64,000 nt of DNA from Chitinophaga sp. SYP-B3965 (lineage in GTDB: Bacteria; Bacteroidota; Bacteroidia; Chitinophagales; Chitinophagaceae): the NCBI RefSeq assembly GCF_009647655.1, contig NZ_WJFD01000001.1:2170001-2234000 (forward strand), written 5' to 3'. The notes under the pieces were generated by a model, which had not been told where the DNA came from, made no database searches, and worked only from the letters and a program-made list of their open reading frames with translations. Shown here piece after piece: positions 19,794 through 28,690 of the stretch (the first letter of the stretch is position 1; each line of letters opens with the position of its first letter). The position numbers and the translations under genes were made by a program.

Positions 19794-19908
19794 ATGTTTG
19801 TTAATATTAATATCTGATGCCCCGGATCTGGTATAAAATCAGAAATTTTATGGAATAGGCTTGTTTCTTTCATCATGAATTAAACCAATATCGAAACAAG
19901 TAGTCACC

Positions 19909-22737
19909 TTGAAAAAAAGCTTATCCCTCCTTTTCACTACATTGTTTGTTTTGTGCAGCTCAGGCGTGTATGCACAAAACAATAACCGCGTTAATGGCTA
20001 TGTGGCTGACACCGGAAAAATTCCCATTAAAGATGCTAACGTAATGCTGACCGGAGATAAAGACACACTCCATACCACTACCGATGAGGAAGGATATTTC
20101 AGTTTCACAAAAGTAAAAGGCGAATCATTTTCACTAAAGATCAGCACTACCGGGTACCAGGACTTTAAGGACAATTATTCCTTTAGCGAGAAAAAAGTGT
20201 TGAAGATCAGGCACATTCAACTGAAACCGGATGTTCACCTGCTCAAAGAGGTGGTAATAAAGGGCAAACCCAACCCCATGAGGATCATGCAGGATACGAT
20301 CGAGTATAATGCTGCCGCATACCAGGTGCTGGAAGGCGATAATATGGCAGACCTGTTGAAACAGCTCCCGGGCCTTGAAGTGGACGATGAATACAACGTT
20401 ACGACCATGGGTAAGGGCATGACCAAACTGCGGATAAACGGCAAAGATTTCTTTACTAATAATGTAAAGGATTTTATTGCCAGACTGCCGGCGGGTATTG
20501 TAGCAAAGATCCAGGTTATTGATGATTTTGGTGATCAGGCCAACTTTACCGGTATTAAGATGGCGGAACCCATTAAATTATTGAACATCGTAACCAAACC
20601 GGGCATGAACAATGGCAACTTTGGTAATGCAGGTATAAGTGGCGGAACTAATAACCAGTTTGGAATTGGCGGGAGCATTAACCTATGGAAAGATACTAAG
20701 CAAAGCAGTGGCGAGCTAAATTACAATACTTCAAATAATGGGGCAGGAACAGCACAGTCTATGACAGGCGGGATATCTCATGCGGACGAGATAAATAAAA
20801 ATATGAACTATCGTATTAACTATAACCTGGGGCGCAACAGGAATGCCTTTACCAGCGAACAGGCAATTGAAACCTTAAATCCATTGGGCACTTTCTACCA
20901 GAAAAACATTAGTGATGGCGAAACCTTGAACAACAACCATCACTTCAATGGTGATTTTAACTATAAGAGTAAAAAGACCTTTTTGGATGGTAATGTAATG
21001 GTATCTTATAATAATGGTGAAAACATCAGTTCTTCGGTAAACAACCAATGGGGAGTGATCAAACAAGACCTTGAGAATGTTAATCAATCGATCAATAAAT
21101 CTCCTGCGGTTAATGCCAGCCTGAACTTCTCCAGGATCTTAAAAAATAAAAAGAGCAGCCTGTCCGGCAATTTCGGCATTTCCAGTTCTTCTAATCATGC
21201 TGATCAGTACATCAGCACCAACACGCGGTATTATGATAAAGTAACGGAGCTTTTAGTGAAAGATTCTTTGCTGAACAGGAACCTCCTTACAGATAATAAT
21301 ACCCAAAACTTCAATTTCGGGTTCAATTATAGTCTTGGTTTAAAAAAGCCAAAGGATACACTGGCCAGGCAAAGTTTAACCTTAAGTTATAACCTGTCGC
21401 TAGGCAGAAACATGAGTAGGGTACAAACGTTTGTGATCGACCAGCTGAGCAAAGTACCTGCATTTGTAGATTCGCTAAGTACAGATTATACTTCGGTATC
21501 TGTTAACCAGAACATCGGCTTAGGTTATACATATTCCAGTAATAAGGTGCGCTACAATTTTGGGGCTAATGTCAGTCCTGCTTTGTTGAGCAGCGATTAC
21601 GTCCACCTGGGGCAAAAGGTCAGGAATAATACCCTGAATTATTCTCCCCGTATTAACCTGAGCAAAACTATTTCCAAAAGCAAAACCATCACACTTAGTT
21701 ACAATGGCAATAACAGGAATCCAACCATCAACGAACTCCAACCCCTTCGAAACACGGAGAATCTGCAGAATATTGTGATCGGTAATCCTAACCTGAGGCC
21801 TTCTTTTAGCCACAATGTTAACTCCAACTACAATTATGTAAATGCCAAAAATGGTATCTCGCTGCAAACCGGGCTAAATTTCAGCACTGTTCAGAACGAA
21901 ATTGTTACCAATGTGGTGTTGATACCTGATACTTTAAATAGTTTAAAGCAGGAGACCCGCTTCGAAAATACCAATGGGAATTACAGGCTGGGCGGCAACT
22001 ATGCTTTAAATATACCCCTCAAAAAGAATAAATATTCCATTTCTTATTCGGGTAGCCTCGAAACATCGAACAGGGCAGTTTTTATTAATAACAACAAGCG
22101 GTTTAGCAAGGGCATCAATATATCCCAGCAATTGAATGCAGTGATCACTTCAAAAAAAATACCAACCAGTGCAAGGGTATCTTATAGATTCAGCTCCAAC
22201 AATAATGTGTTAAACGAGAACCCGATCGTTGATGTACTGGGGCAAGTTAACGGCGCTGTTTTTTACCACACACATAATTACCTGGCGGACCTGAACAGTT
22301 CTTTAAGATTAAAAAAGCTTACATTCAATGCCAGGGTAAACTACAGTTTCAGCATGAACAAGGGCGATGGGATTAGTGATAACTTTAAAAACGTTCAGCG
22401 GCTTGCATTGTCCTTTTCAGCTATGGGGCGGATAAAAAAGACTTATTATATAGATCTGAAAACCTCAAAGACCATCAATACAGGTTATGCACTTGCCAAC
22501 ACCAATCCTTTTATCGTTAATGCCAGCCTAAGCAAAAGATTCCTGAAAGATCAGTCATTAAGCTTTTCTATTCATGCAAATGACCTGTTGAACCAGGGGA
22601 ACAACCTGGAGCGGTTTATCTCGGGCAGTTCAATTGTAGACAGGCGTACAAACCAGGCAACCAGGGTGTTTACTGTTAGATTGAGTTATAATATTTCGAG
22701 TTTTGGCGGTAAAGGATTCCGGGTTGATCCGGATTAA
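19909..22737 (+). CDS. TonB-type outer-membrane beta-barrel protein with CarboxypepD_reg domain
   Basis: A 942-residue outer-membrane protein starting with TTG at 19909. Signal peptide ends GVYAQ (about 24), then a CarboxypepD_reg-like domain (about 28-105, VNGYVADTGKIPIKDANVML), a plug-like segment (DTIEYNAAAYQVLEGDNMAD; LRINGKDFF) and a long barrel matching the OMP_b-brl_3 type (repeated Asn/Ser-rich strands, LSYNLSLGR, NPTINELQPL). It lacks the SusC signature and has no SusD partner. Function is likely uptake or export-related, but no substrate can be named. It follows the LacI gene by 115 bp. Confidence 0.87.
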   Translation: MKKSLSLLFTTLFVLCSSGVYAQNNNRVNGYVADTGKIPIKDANVMLTGDKDTLHTTTDEEGYFSFTKVKGESFSLKISTTGYQDFKDNYSFSEKKVLKIRHIQLKPDVHLLKEVVIKGKPNPMRIMQDTIEYNAAAYQVLEGDNMADLLKQLPGLEVDDEYNVTTMGKGMTKLRINGKDFFTNNVKDFIARLPAGIVAKIQVIDDFGDQANFTGIKMAEPIKLLNIVTKPGMNNGNFGNAGISGGTNNQFGIGGSINLWKDTKQSSGELNYNTSNNGAGTAQSMTGGISHADEINKNMNYRINYNLGRNRNAFTSEQAIETLNPLGTFYQKNISDGETLNNNHHFNGDFNYKSKKTFLDGNVMVSYNNGENISSSVNNQWGVIKQDLENVNQSINKSPAVNASLNFSRILKNKKSSLSGNFGISSSSNHADQYISTNTRYYDKVTELLVKDSLLNRNLLTDNNTQNFNFGFNYSLGLKKPKDTLARQSLTLSYNLSLGRNMSRVQTFVIDQLSKVPAFVDSLSTDYTSVSVNQNIGLGYTYSSNKVRYNFGANVSPALLSSDYVHLGQKVRNNTLNYSPRINLSKTISKSKTITLSYNGNNRNPTINELQPLRNTENLQNIVIGNPNLRPSFSHNVNSNYNYVNAKNGISLQTGLNFSTVQNEIVTNVVLIPDTLNSLKQETRFENTNGNYRLGGNYALNIPLKKNKYSISYSGSLETSNRAVFINNNKRFSKGINISQQLNAVITSKKIPTSARVSYRFSSNNNVLNENPIVDVLGQVNGAVFYHTHNYLADLNSSLRLKKLTFNARVNYSFSMNKGDGISDNFKNVQRLALSFSAMGRIKKTYYIDLKTSKTINTGYALANTNPFIVNASLSKRFLKDQSLSFSIHANDLLNQGNNLERFISGSSIVDRRTNQATRVFTVRLSYNISSFGGKGFRVDPD

Positions 22738-22746
22738 TACAGATGA

Positions 22747-22896
22747 CCTTGCCGCGCAGCAGAGGGCGGATCTTTTTTCTTTTCGGGAAGGGTGTTCATC
22801 ATAAACCTTGCCGCGCAGCAGAGGGCGGATTTTTTCTTTTTAGGAAGGGTGTTTATCATAAACCTTGCCGCGCAGCGGAGGGTGTTTCATCATAAA
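22747..22896. repeat. Three-copy 57-59 bp tandem repeat with terminator-like units
   Basis: Units begin CCTTGCCGCGCAGC at 22747, 22806 and 22863 (periods 59 and 57) and end in ATCATAAA. The third copy lacks the middle T-rich part. Each full unit has a short GC stem (CCGC / GCGG) followed by a T tract and may act as a weak terminator for the upstream barrel gene. It fills the space between convergent genes. Confidence 0.85.
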
Positions 22897-23316
22897 TCAC
22901 TTCAACATAAAAGACCTTACCCTGATCTGCCCTTCCAGCAACCTGGAGATGGGGCAGTTCTTGGCAATTTCTAACAGTTTCTTTTTCTGTTCTGCATCTG
23001 TTACGCTATCCGGGAAAGAGATATCCCGGTCTATGATGGTGTGCATCATCTCCTCTTTCTTTTCCTGGAAGAGATTGGCATTCACCTTTATCTCGGGGAT
23101 CACCCACCCTTTCCGGTCTATGTACATCCTTAGGGTAACCAGTGTGCAGGTGACCAGGGAAGATAACAACAAGGTATACGGATCAGGTCCCTGATCCTCT
23201 CCGCCTGAGGAAGGTGGTTCATCTGCAATGAATTTTCCGTTCCGCCATTTAATGGTGCACTGGTATTTGGCAGTGCCTATCACACCGCGAACAGGTAACG
23301 CTAGTTTATACTGCAT
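22897..23316 (-). CDS. OsmC/Ohr-family peroxidase-like protein
   Basis: A 139-residue OsmC-like protein from the ATG at 23316 (MQYKLALPV). The two characteristic Cys are present: one in SSLVTCTLVTLRMY on the long helix, one in NCPISRLLEG near the C-terminus. Such proteins reduce organic hydroperoxides through a Cys pair. A longer frame to 23388 would overlap the GNAT gene and is rejected. It is the last gene of a five-gene minus operon, 5 bp behind the GNAT gene. Confidence 0.88.
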   Translation of the reverse strand: MQYKLALPVRGVIGTAKYQCTIKWRNGKFIADEPPSSGGEDQGPDPYTLLLSSLVTCTLVTLRMYIDRKGWVIPEIKVNANLFQEKKEEMMHTIIDRDISFPDSVTDAEQKKKLLEIAKNCPISRLLEGQIRVRSFMLK

Positions 23317-23321
23317 AGTGT

Positions 23322-23618
23322 TCACGGTTTTTTTACGATACGTTCCCATTCCGGATGCCTTTTGATATAGGCCACCACCAACGGGCAAAGTGGGATCAGG
23401 GAGAGGTGATTGGTTTCTATGTAAGCCAGTGTTTTTTCAATAATAGCGGTAGCGGCACCTTTACCTTCCAGTGCAGGAGGTACTTCTGTATGGAGCAGCG
23501 TGATGTTCTCAGGCGTCTGACGGTATACAATAATAGCCTTGTGACCATCCACCTCCATTTCAAAGCGGTGCGCTTCCGTATTATTTACCAGCGGCAGGGC
23601 AATGTATTCATCTTTCAT
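23322..23618 (-). CDS. Small GNAT-type N-acetyltransferase (YidJ/GCN5-related)
   Basis: A 98-residue minimal acetyltransferase-like domain. The CoA-binding region appears as PPALEGKGAATAIIEKTLAY (about 47-66), with a C-terminal LIPLCPLVVAYIKRHPEW typical of the small YidJ/NATD1-like group. Its acceptor is unknown. It lies 9 bp after the SRPBCC gene and 5 bp before OsmC, so part of the same operon. Confidence 0.87.
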   Translation of the reverse strand: MKDEYIALPLVNNTEAHRFEMEVDGHKAIIVYRQTPENITLLHTEVPPALEGKGAATAIIEKTLAYIETNHLSLIPLCPLVVAYIKRHPEWERIVKKP

Positions 23619-23627
23619 GCCACCAAT

Positions 23628-24077
23628 TTAGTTACTTTCCACGAGTTTCTTGATCTCTACAAGGATAGGATCCCAACCTACGCCGTCGTTATACGCTTCC
23701 TTAAACCTGCGTTCTCCGTCTTCCACTTTGGCATAATCTCCCTGGGTAACGGTGAAGGTGGTTGCTCCACCATTTTCCGTAAGGTGATAAGTGACAGAGA
23801 TGCAGCGTTCCGGCGTGTCTTTGAGAGCGGGATTATTAGGGTCAATGGCCGTGTAAACCAGGTATTTTTCCGGTTGAATATCTATGATGGTACCGGTTAC
23901 GGCTACCAGGTCAATGCCGTCAAAAGTACCGGTCCATTCCAGTTTGCTGCCCTTCTTCCAGTCCGATACGGTTTCGCAGCCAAACATGTATTGTTTTGTT
24001 TTTGCAGGGTTTACCAGGGCATCCCATACTTTAGCAGCTGGTGCATCGATGATAATGGTGTTGGTTACATTCAGCAT
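23628..24077 (-). CDS. SRPBCC / AHSA1-like lipid-binding-fold protein
   Basis: A 149-residue START/Bet v1-fold protein from the ATG at 24077 (MLNVTNTIIIDAPAAKVWDA). Motifs KVWDALVNPAKTKQYMFG, WKKGSKLEWTG and the C-terminal GWDPILVEIKKLVESN match the AHSA1 family. Such proteins bind small hydrophobic ligands or act as stress-related chaperone cofactors; the ligand is unknown. Third gene of the DoxX-AraC-SRPBCC-GNAT-OsmC operon. Confidence 0.88.
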   Translation of the reverse strand: MLNVTNTIIIDAPAAKVWDALVNPAKTKQYMFGCETVSDWKKGSKLEWTGTFDGIDLVAVTGTIIDIQPEKYLVYTAIDPNNPALKDTPERCISVTYHLTENGGATTFTVTQGDYAKVEDGERRFKEAYNDGVGWDPILVEIKKLVESN

Positions 24078-24131
24078 AATATTGTGGTTTTGATACAAAA
24101 GTAGCCTGTCCTGAAAAAAGGGGATTGCAGA

Positions 24132-25034
24132 TTACGGATTATTTCTAACGGAATTAGGTGTAAAACCGAATTTCGTTTTAAAGGCGTTACTGAAATGCTG
24201 CGGGGTAGCATAACCCAGTTCATAAGAGATCTCTGCGGCCGTTTTCGCTGTATCCCGCAGGTATTGGTGTGCCAGCTGCAATCGTTGTTCCGTGAGATAG
24301 CCAAATACGGTATTGTTAAAGGTTTCTTTAAAGCCCCGTTTCAGTTTGTATTCATTCAGCCCAACGGTTTTAGCAATCTCAGACAGATTGGGTGGGTCTG
24401 TTACCCGTTCAATGATCAGATCCCTCACGGCTATGATCTTTTCTTTATCTGTTTTACTCTTTATAAAAAGCTCCTTCTTTTCCATGGCCACATTGTATGC
24501 CTCTGCGCATAACACCAGCAGTTCAATGCTTTTGGAGAGCAGGAAGAGCCTTTTCAGGTCCCCGCCGTATTTGCAATAAATGATCTGCTGGATCACCTGC
24601 TGTATAGGTGTATCGATAGCGCCCCAATGTTCCGAGAGCATCACGCTCTTTTCCTGCAGGATATCTTCTGCAAAACGTTTCAGGCGGTCGTTGGCATTTT
24701 GGGTGAATTTCACGAAAAGGTGCCGCGGGAACTGGATGCCAAATACTTCCACTTCCAGCGTTCTGTTCCAGATCTCAATATCAAAACCTTTGGAGTACAT
24801 GATATTGTGATGACCACCGATCAGATCGTAGGTTTGGTTCAGCTGTTTATAGCTAAAGCTGTAATTCCCCTTCATGCCAAAATGAAAGCGCACAACATCC
24901 GTTTCGCTGCTGCCTTTGTGCGAAGTGAGCTTGTCATATTTTGTGACGGAGTGGCCTAACTGGATCTCATCGCAATGCCAAAGCATGCGGGTCATGATGG
25001 CGTTCTCAAATGTGGTGATCTCTGGTTTTTCCAT
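24132..25034 (-). CDS. AraC-family transcriptional regulator
   Basis: A 300-residue regulator with a divergent N-terminal sensor (VVRFHFGMKGNYSFSYKQL) and a C-terminal double HTH: NLSEIAKTVGLNEYKLKRGF and AAEISYELGYATPQHFSNAF, ending KFGFTPNSVR. It lies 30 bp after the DoxX-like gene and 54 bp before the SRPBCC gene, so it is embedded in the operon it may control. The segment ATCTTTGCACCGTAATG at its start resembles a -7 box adjoining the start codon. Confidence 0.92.
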   Translation of the reverse strand: MEKPEITTFENAIMTRMLWHCDEIQLGHSVTKYDKLTSHKGSSETDVVRFHFGMKGNYSFSYKQLNQTYDLIGGHHNIMYSKGFDIEIWNRTLEVEVFGIQFPRHLFVKFTQNANDRLKRFAEDILQEKSVMLSEHWGAIDTPIQQVIQQIIYCKYGGDLKRLFLLSKSIELLVLCAEAYNVAMEKKELFIKSKTDKEKIIAVRDLIIERVTDPPNLSEIAKTVGLNEYKLKRGFKETFNNTVFGYLTEQRLQLAHQYLRDTAKTAAEISYELGYATPQHFSNAFKTKFGFTPNSVRNNP

Positions 25035-25064
25035 TACGGTGCAAAGATCGGGAAATTGTTTTGT

Positions 25065-26342
25065 TTAGCGGTTGTATGGATATTCATTTATCCACCTGAA
25101 TCCCCTGCTTATGAGGCGGAAATTACGATGGTCATATTTTTTAAACCGGTAATAGATGGAATCATTGGATAACGTGAGATAAACGGAATCCACTTTGTAC
25201 TGCAGTACTGCCTTATGCAGGGTATCCTTATAATTAAATACGGTGGCCGTTTTCAGTGTGGTATCTACACGGAAAGCAAGCTGTTGAATAGAATCGTTCA
25301 TCAGTTTCACCTGCGCATTCTTTTCAAACTGGATGATCAGCTGCCTCCAACGGGTAGTGTCCGTTGTTAGTGGCGGAATAGTATCCCCGTTGCGTACCAG
25401 CAGTTCCGAATTGTAAATGCCGTATAAAGGTGGTTTAGGGCGATCATCGCCGTAAGTTGTCTGCTGCCGGATACCATTTTCTACCTGGCTGATCAATATA
25501 AATGCAATAAACAGGTATTTTATAACAATAGCCGTGATCCTCATCCAGCGCTTGGGCAGGTAAGAATAGTATACCCTCGGCTCTACGGGTTTGTTCAGGA
25601 GGAATACATTCAGTAAACGTTGCACATCCGGCGCCATCAGGAATAAGGACATCAGCAGCAACATGGAAGAGAACAATTTCACGGGCACATCAAAGCAGAA
25701 GTTGATGGCGACAATATTCACAGATACAAAAGCACATAATATAGCACCCAACAGCGTTGTTCTCCGGAACAGCAGTAATGCGCCGGCTATTACTTCAGAC
25801 CAGCCTGTAAATGCGCTAAAGGCCTTTGAATACCCTACATAAGACCAGGCCAGGCCCATGGGAGATTTATCTCCAAAAGGCTGCACCAGCTGAGACAGGT
25901 AGGGAGCAGGCATTTGCAGGTGGAAGATCTTGATAATACCATACAGCAACATCATAGAGGCTACGTAATAACGGACCAGCACCCTTAACCAATGATAAGC
26001 CATGTGATAACTCTTCCGCCGCCTGTCCAGCAGGGACCAGATGATGGTTATCAGCAAGGCCACGGTTACATTACTCAGCATTGATACATAACTGTAGGTA
26101 GTGTCCCCGCTGCCATTGGGGAAAACGGTGATAGGGGGCCGGTGCAGGATATGATCGTTTGTCCATAAAACGAGCATCTTCCATAATTCATCATAGCCAT
26201 ATGAGAGATATGGAACAAACTGGTCTCCCGGAAAGGGAAAGGTATATAAGATGAAAAAGGCACAAAAGAACCGGAAACAAATTTTCTGTATAGGGCTCCA
26301 CGTATGGGCAGGGTATATAGGCATTTGCGTTAATTTATACAT
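25065..26342 (-). CDS. DoxX-like polytopic membrane protein
   Basis: A 425-residue membrane protein. It has about seven hydrophobic segments (for example about 23-40, 90-107, 124-143, 185-200, 200-220, 222-240, 270-290) and a DoxX-like core with VRYYVASMMLLYGIIKIFH and FSAFTGWSEVIAGALLLFRR. It is longer than typical DoxX (about 140 residues), because of an N-terminal extension and a C-terminal soluble tail (about 300-425) rich in charged strands. Function unknown; DoxX relatives are linked to redox or thiol stress, which fits the OsmC gene later in the operon. First gene of the operon. Confidence 0.82.
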   Translation of the reverse strand: MYKLTQMPIYPAHTWSPIQKICFRFFCAFFILYTFPFPGDQFVPYLSYGYDELWKMLVLWTNDHILHRPPITVFPNGSGDTTYSYVSMLSNVTVALLITIIWSLLDRRRKSYHMAYHWLRVLVRYYVASMMLLYGIIKIFHLQMPAPYLSQLVQPFGDKSPMGLAWSYVGYSKAFSAFTGWSEVIAGALLLFRRTTLLGAILCAFVSVNIVAINFCFDVPVKLFSSMLLLMSLFLMAPDVQRLLNVFLLNKPVEPRVYYSYLPKRWMRITAIVIKYLFIAFILISQVENGIRQQTTYGDDRPKPPLYGIYNSELLVRNGDTIPPLTTDTTRWRQLIIQFEKNAQVKLMNDSIQQLAFRVDTTLKTATVFNYKDTLHKAVLQYKVDSVYLTLSNDSIYYRFKKYDHRNFRLISRGFRWINEYPYNR

Positions 26343-26367
26343 ATCAATATACTATTTTTTTTCAGGG

Positions 26368-26389
26368 AGGGGTAACAATTGTTACCCCT
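26368..26389. promoter_or_regulatory. 22-bp perfect palindrome in a divergent promoter region
   Basis: AGGGGTAACAA followed by its exact reverse complement TTGTTACCCCT, with no gap. It lies 26 bp before the DoxX-like start (minus) and 36 bp before the lipoprotein start (plus). Because both flanking genes start away from it, a dimer-binding operator is more likely than a terminator. Confidence 0.6.
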
Positions 26390-26424
26390 TGTTTATTTAC
26401 TCCTGAAAACAAAAACAATACTAT

Positions 26425-27489
26425 ATGAAAAAGATCATCCTTTCCATCGCCATTCTTGCTGCAGTAGGCACATCGTCCTGCCGGAAGGACAAACAGGTAA
26501 CGAATGATTTTAACGACCTGGGCACTATGACAGCCTTCTTTGAAGCGTATGCACCCAAAGCAGAATCGTTCACCCTCGATGCCGCTGTTGGCGGAACCAT
26601 CACTACCACCAAAGGCACTAAGATCACTTTCCCTGCCAATGTATTCCTGGATGCCAATAACAATGTAGTAAGCGGTAATATCAAGGTACATGTGAAAGAC
26701 ATCCTGAAGGCCAGCGACATGATCCTGGGCGATAAACCTACCATGGATGCCAAAGGTGGCTTTCTCCGCTCTTTCGGAGAACTGATCGTGAAAGCGGATA
26801 AGAATGGTGCGGAACTGGGGATCAAAAAGGACTCTGCACAGGTAGTAGTACCACTGGGTGTGAGAGAAGCGAATGGTGTTGGTAATAAAATACCTATCTG
26901 GGATGGCGATACCACTGTTACTTATTCTTCCACCGGTTATAACCATGTGAACGCAGCCACTGCAGTAACTACCAGTATGAAAATACCCAAAGGTGTTAAC
27001 TGGATAGATATGGGTACCACCGCTACGTCCAACCCTGCCGGTACACAATCTACTTTCCTGCTGGATGCTTTGGGACAGTGGAGGAACTGTGATGCACTGA
27101 GCAGCCCTTCCGGCACCAGGATCACCGTACTTGGCTACTTTACCGTTAACTATAATCCAGCTACCAGTGATAACTATAGTGGTAAAGAACCGACAATGCT
27201 GTTCTTCAAACAAAAGAATGTGAATACGCTCATCAAACTGTATAACGTGATCGTGCATGCACCGGCTGGTAAGGAAGGATTATTAAGCTATCAGCAATCC
27301 TTCACAGTTGGGATGGAAGGTACCTTCCTGGCTATTTCTTCCAAAAACGGCAAGTTCTATGCGGATATGAAAGATGTGACCATCCCCGCTCCTAACGGAT
27401 CAGATAATTATGTGGGGATCGATTTTGCACCGCAGGAAGTATCTGAGGCAGGATTAATAGGCCTCATCAATCAGATGAATTCAAAATAA
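26425..27489 (+). CDS. Bacteroidota lipoprotein of unknown function
   Basis: A 354-residue lipoprotein with signal MKKIILSIAILAAVGTSSC, Cys19 lipidated, then RKD. The body contains beta-rich segments (GGTITTTKGTKITFPANVF; GNIKVHVKDILKASDMILG; FLRSFGELIVKADKNGAELG) like those of surface-associated lipoproteins in Chitinophaga and relatives. I do not recognise a defined function. It is divergent from the DoxX operon, with the 22-bp palindrome between them, and ends at a strong terminator. Confidence 0.82.
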   Translation: MKKIILSIAILAAVGTSSCRKDKQVTNDFNDLGTMTAFFEAYAPKAESFTLDAAVGGTITTTKGTKITFPANVFLDANNNVVSGNIKVHVKDILKASDMILGDKPTMDAKGGFLRSFGELIVKADKNGAELGIKKDSAQVVVPLGVREANGVGNKIPIWDGDTTVTYSSTGYNHVNAATAVTTSMKIPKGVNWIDMGTTATSNPAGTQSTFLLDALGQWRNCDALSSPSGTRITVLGYFTVNYNPATSDNYSGKEPTMLFFKQKNVNTLIKLYNVIVHAPAGKEGLLSYQQSFTVGMEGTFLAISSKNGKFYADMKDVTIPAPNGSDNYVGIDFAPQEVSEAGLIGLINQMNSK

Positions 27490-27514
27490 TTTTTCATAGC
27501 CCCTTTATAAAAGT

Positions 27515-27549
27515 AGAAAAGCCGCCTCGTTTGAGGCGGCTTCTTTTTT
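27515..27549. terminator. Bidirectional rho-independent terminator
   Basis: Hairpin AAAAGCCGCCTC-GTTT-GAGGCGGCTTCTTTTTT between convergent genes. It overlaps the stop codon of the minus-strand membrane protein gene. Confidence 0.9.
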
Positions 27550-28690
27550 ATGCAGTGGTTGTTTTCTTCTTTATTTCATTTTCTATCAGCCATAAGAGCA
27601 TCGGCATCATCACCATGATCACAGGCACCAGGAACAAACGCGTCTGATACGTTACCACTGAATACAGATGCACGGCAAACCAGGCCGGTACAATACCCAG
27701 GAACCATACTTTCAGTAACAAAGGGAAAGAACGGAACTTGTACAAAATGATCAACGGAATAACGGTGAACACACCCAGCATTTCAAAATAAGATTTCATG
27801 GCCACCGCACTGAACAGGTTCAGCTTGATCATCTGTATACCGGCAGGTACTTTCCATATTTGTGGCGGGCGATAACCGTAATGTATCCTCACCGCAATAA
27901 AGATGGAGAAGAAGATGATATACAACGCGCCGGTGATCATCCAGATCTTTAACGGCGGGAAACGGATCGTAGAAAAAGCCTTTTTAAGTTCAAAGCCGGA
28001 GAAATCCATCTGTGAAATAAAGTACAGGAAAGGTATCAGCAGGGAGGTTTCCCGGTTAAAGGCCGCCAGCGGAACGATCACAAATAACCAGGCCGGATTC
28101 TTTTTATGGACGATCAGGTAGGCCGTCAGTAAATAGAATATATTATCCAGGTAGGTATTAAATGTAAGATCACTTGCTGCCACTGCATTCCCCATGGCTA
28201 GTGTCACAAAACACAGTCCGAAAAAGATAAGCCAGTTACTCTGCACGAAGTATTTCCATAAACAAAAGGCTAGTGCAAATACGAGGAGGTTGAGCACAAA
28301 CCGGAAGAAGATGAAAACGATCATGTATTTCAAAGCCCCTTTGGTATTCACCAATTGAATGAACTCCTTTGTTTCAGGCGTTGGTTCTGATGTTTCATTG
28401 ATCTGTAAGTGCAGCTTTTCCTCAATGGGATAGATCTTATCAACGGTGTGGTTGTACGTCCACATTAAACCTTCAATGATCATTGGGCTTAACATACGGT
28501 ACTGCCAGGGATTGTAGTACTCGGACCTTCCTTCTATCAGTGCAATATGACGCTCATATGTAGTTACCGCCCTGCCATTATAAAAGTTTTTATAGATGGG
28601 ATACAGGGATAATAATGAAAAACATAAAATGAGGAACAGCCCCTTGCTCTTAGTGTTTCTCTGCAACAATTGTGTAATGGGGGTAAACAT
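27548..28690 (-). CDS. Polytopic membrane protein, unknown function
   Basis: A 380-residue protein with about eight to nine transmembrane segments (about 19-36, 112-135, 140-165, 170-185, 195-215, 250-275, 295-320, 325-345, 350-368). The loop NPWQYRMLSPMI resembles a motif common in uncharacterised Bacteroidota membrane proteins. I do not recognise a catalytic signature; polyprenyl-linked glycosyltransferase relatives are possible but unproven. Its ATG lies inside the upstream methyltransferase gene (41-bp overlap) and there is no alternative Met before the first membrane helix, so the overlap looks genuine. Confidence 0.83.
   Translation of the reverse strand: MFTPITQLLQRNTKSKGLFLILCFSLLSLYPIYKNFYNGRAVTTYERHIALIEGRSEYYNPWQYRMLSPMIIEGLMWTYNHTVDKIYPIEEKLHLQINETSEPTPETKEFIQLVNTKGALKYMIVFIFFRFVLNLLVFALAFCLWKYFVQSNWLIFFGLCFVTLAMGNAVAASDLTFNTYLDNIFYLLTAYLIVHKKNPAWLFVIVPLAAFNRETSLLIPFLYFISQMDFSGFELKKAFSTIRFPPLKIWMITGALYIIFFSIFIAVRIHYGYRPPQIWKVPAGIQMIKLNLFSAVAMKSYFEMLGVFTVIPLIILYKFRSFPLLLKVWFLGIVPAWFAVHLYSVVTYQTRLFLVPVIMVMMPMLLWLIENEIKKKTTTA

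Noticed and set aside
22865..23194. 109-codon plus-strand ORF across the OsmC gene
   Set aside because: Antisense to the well-supported OsmC gene and starting in the minisatellite.
26368..26389. Rho-independent terminator
   Set aside because: Both flanking genes start away from the palindrome, so no known transcript ends there.
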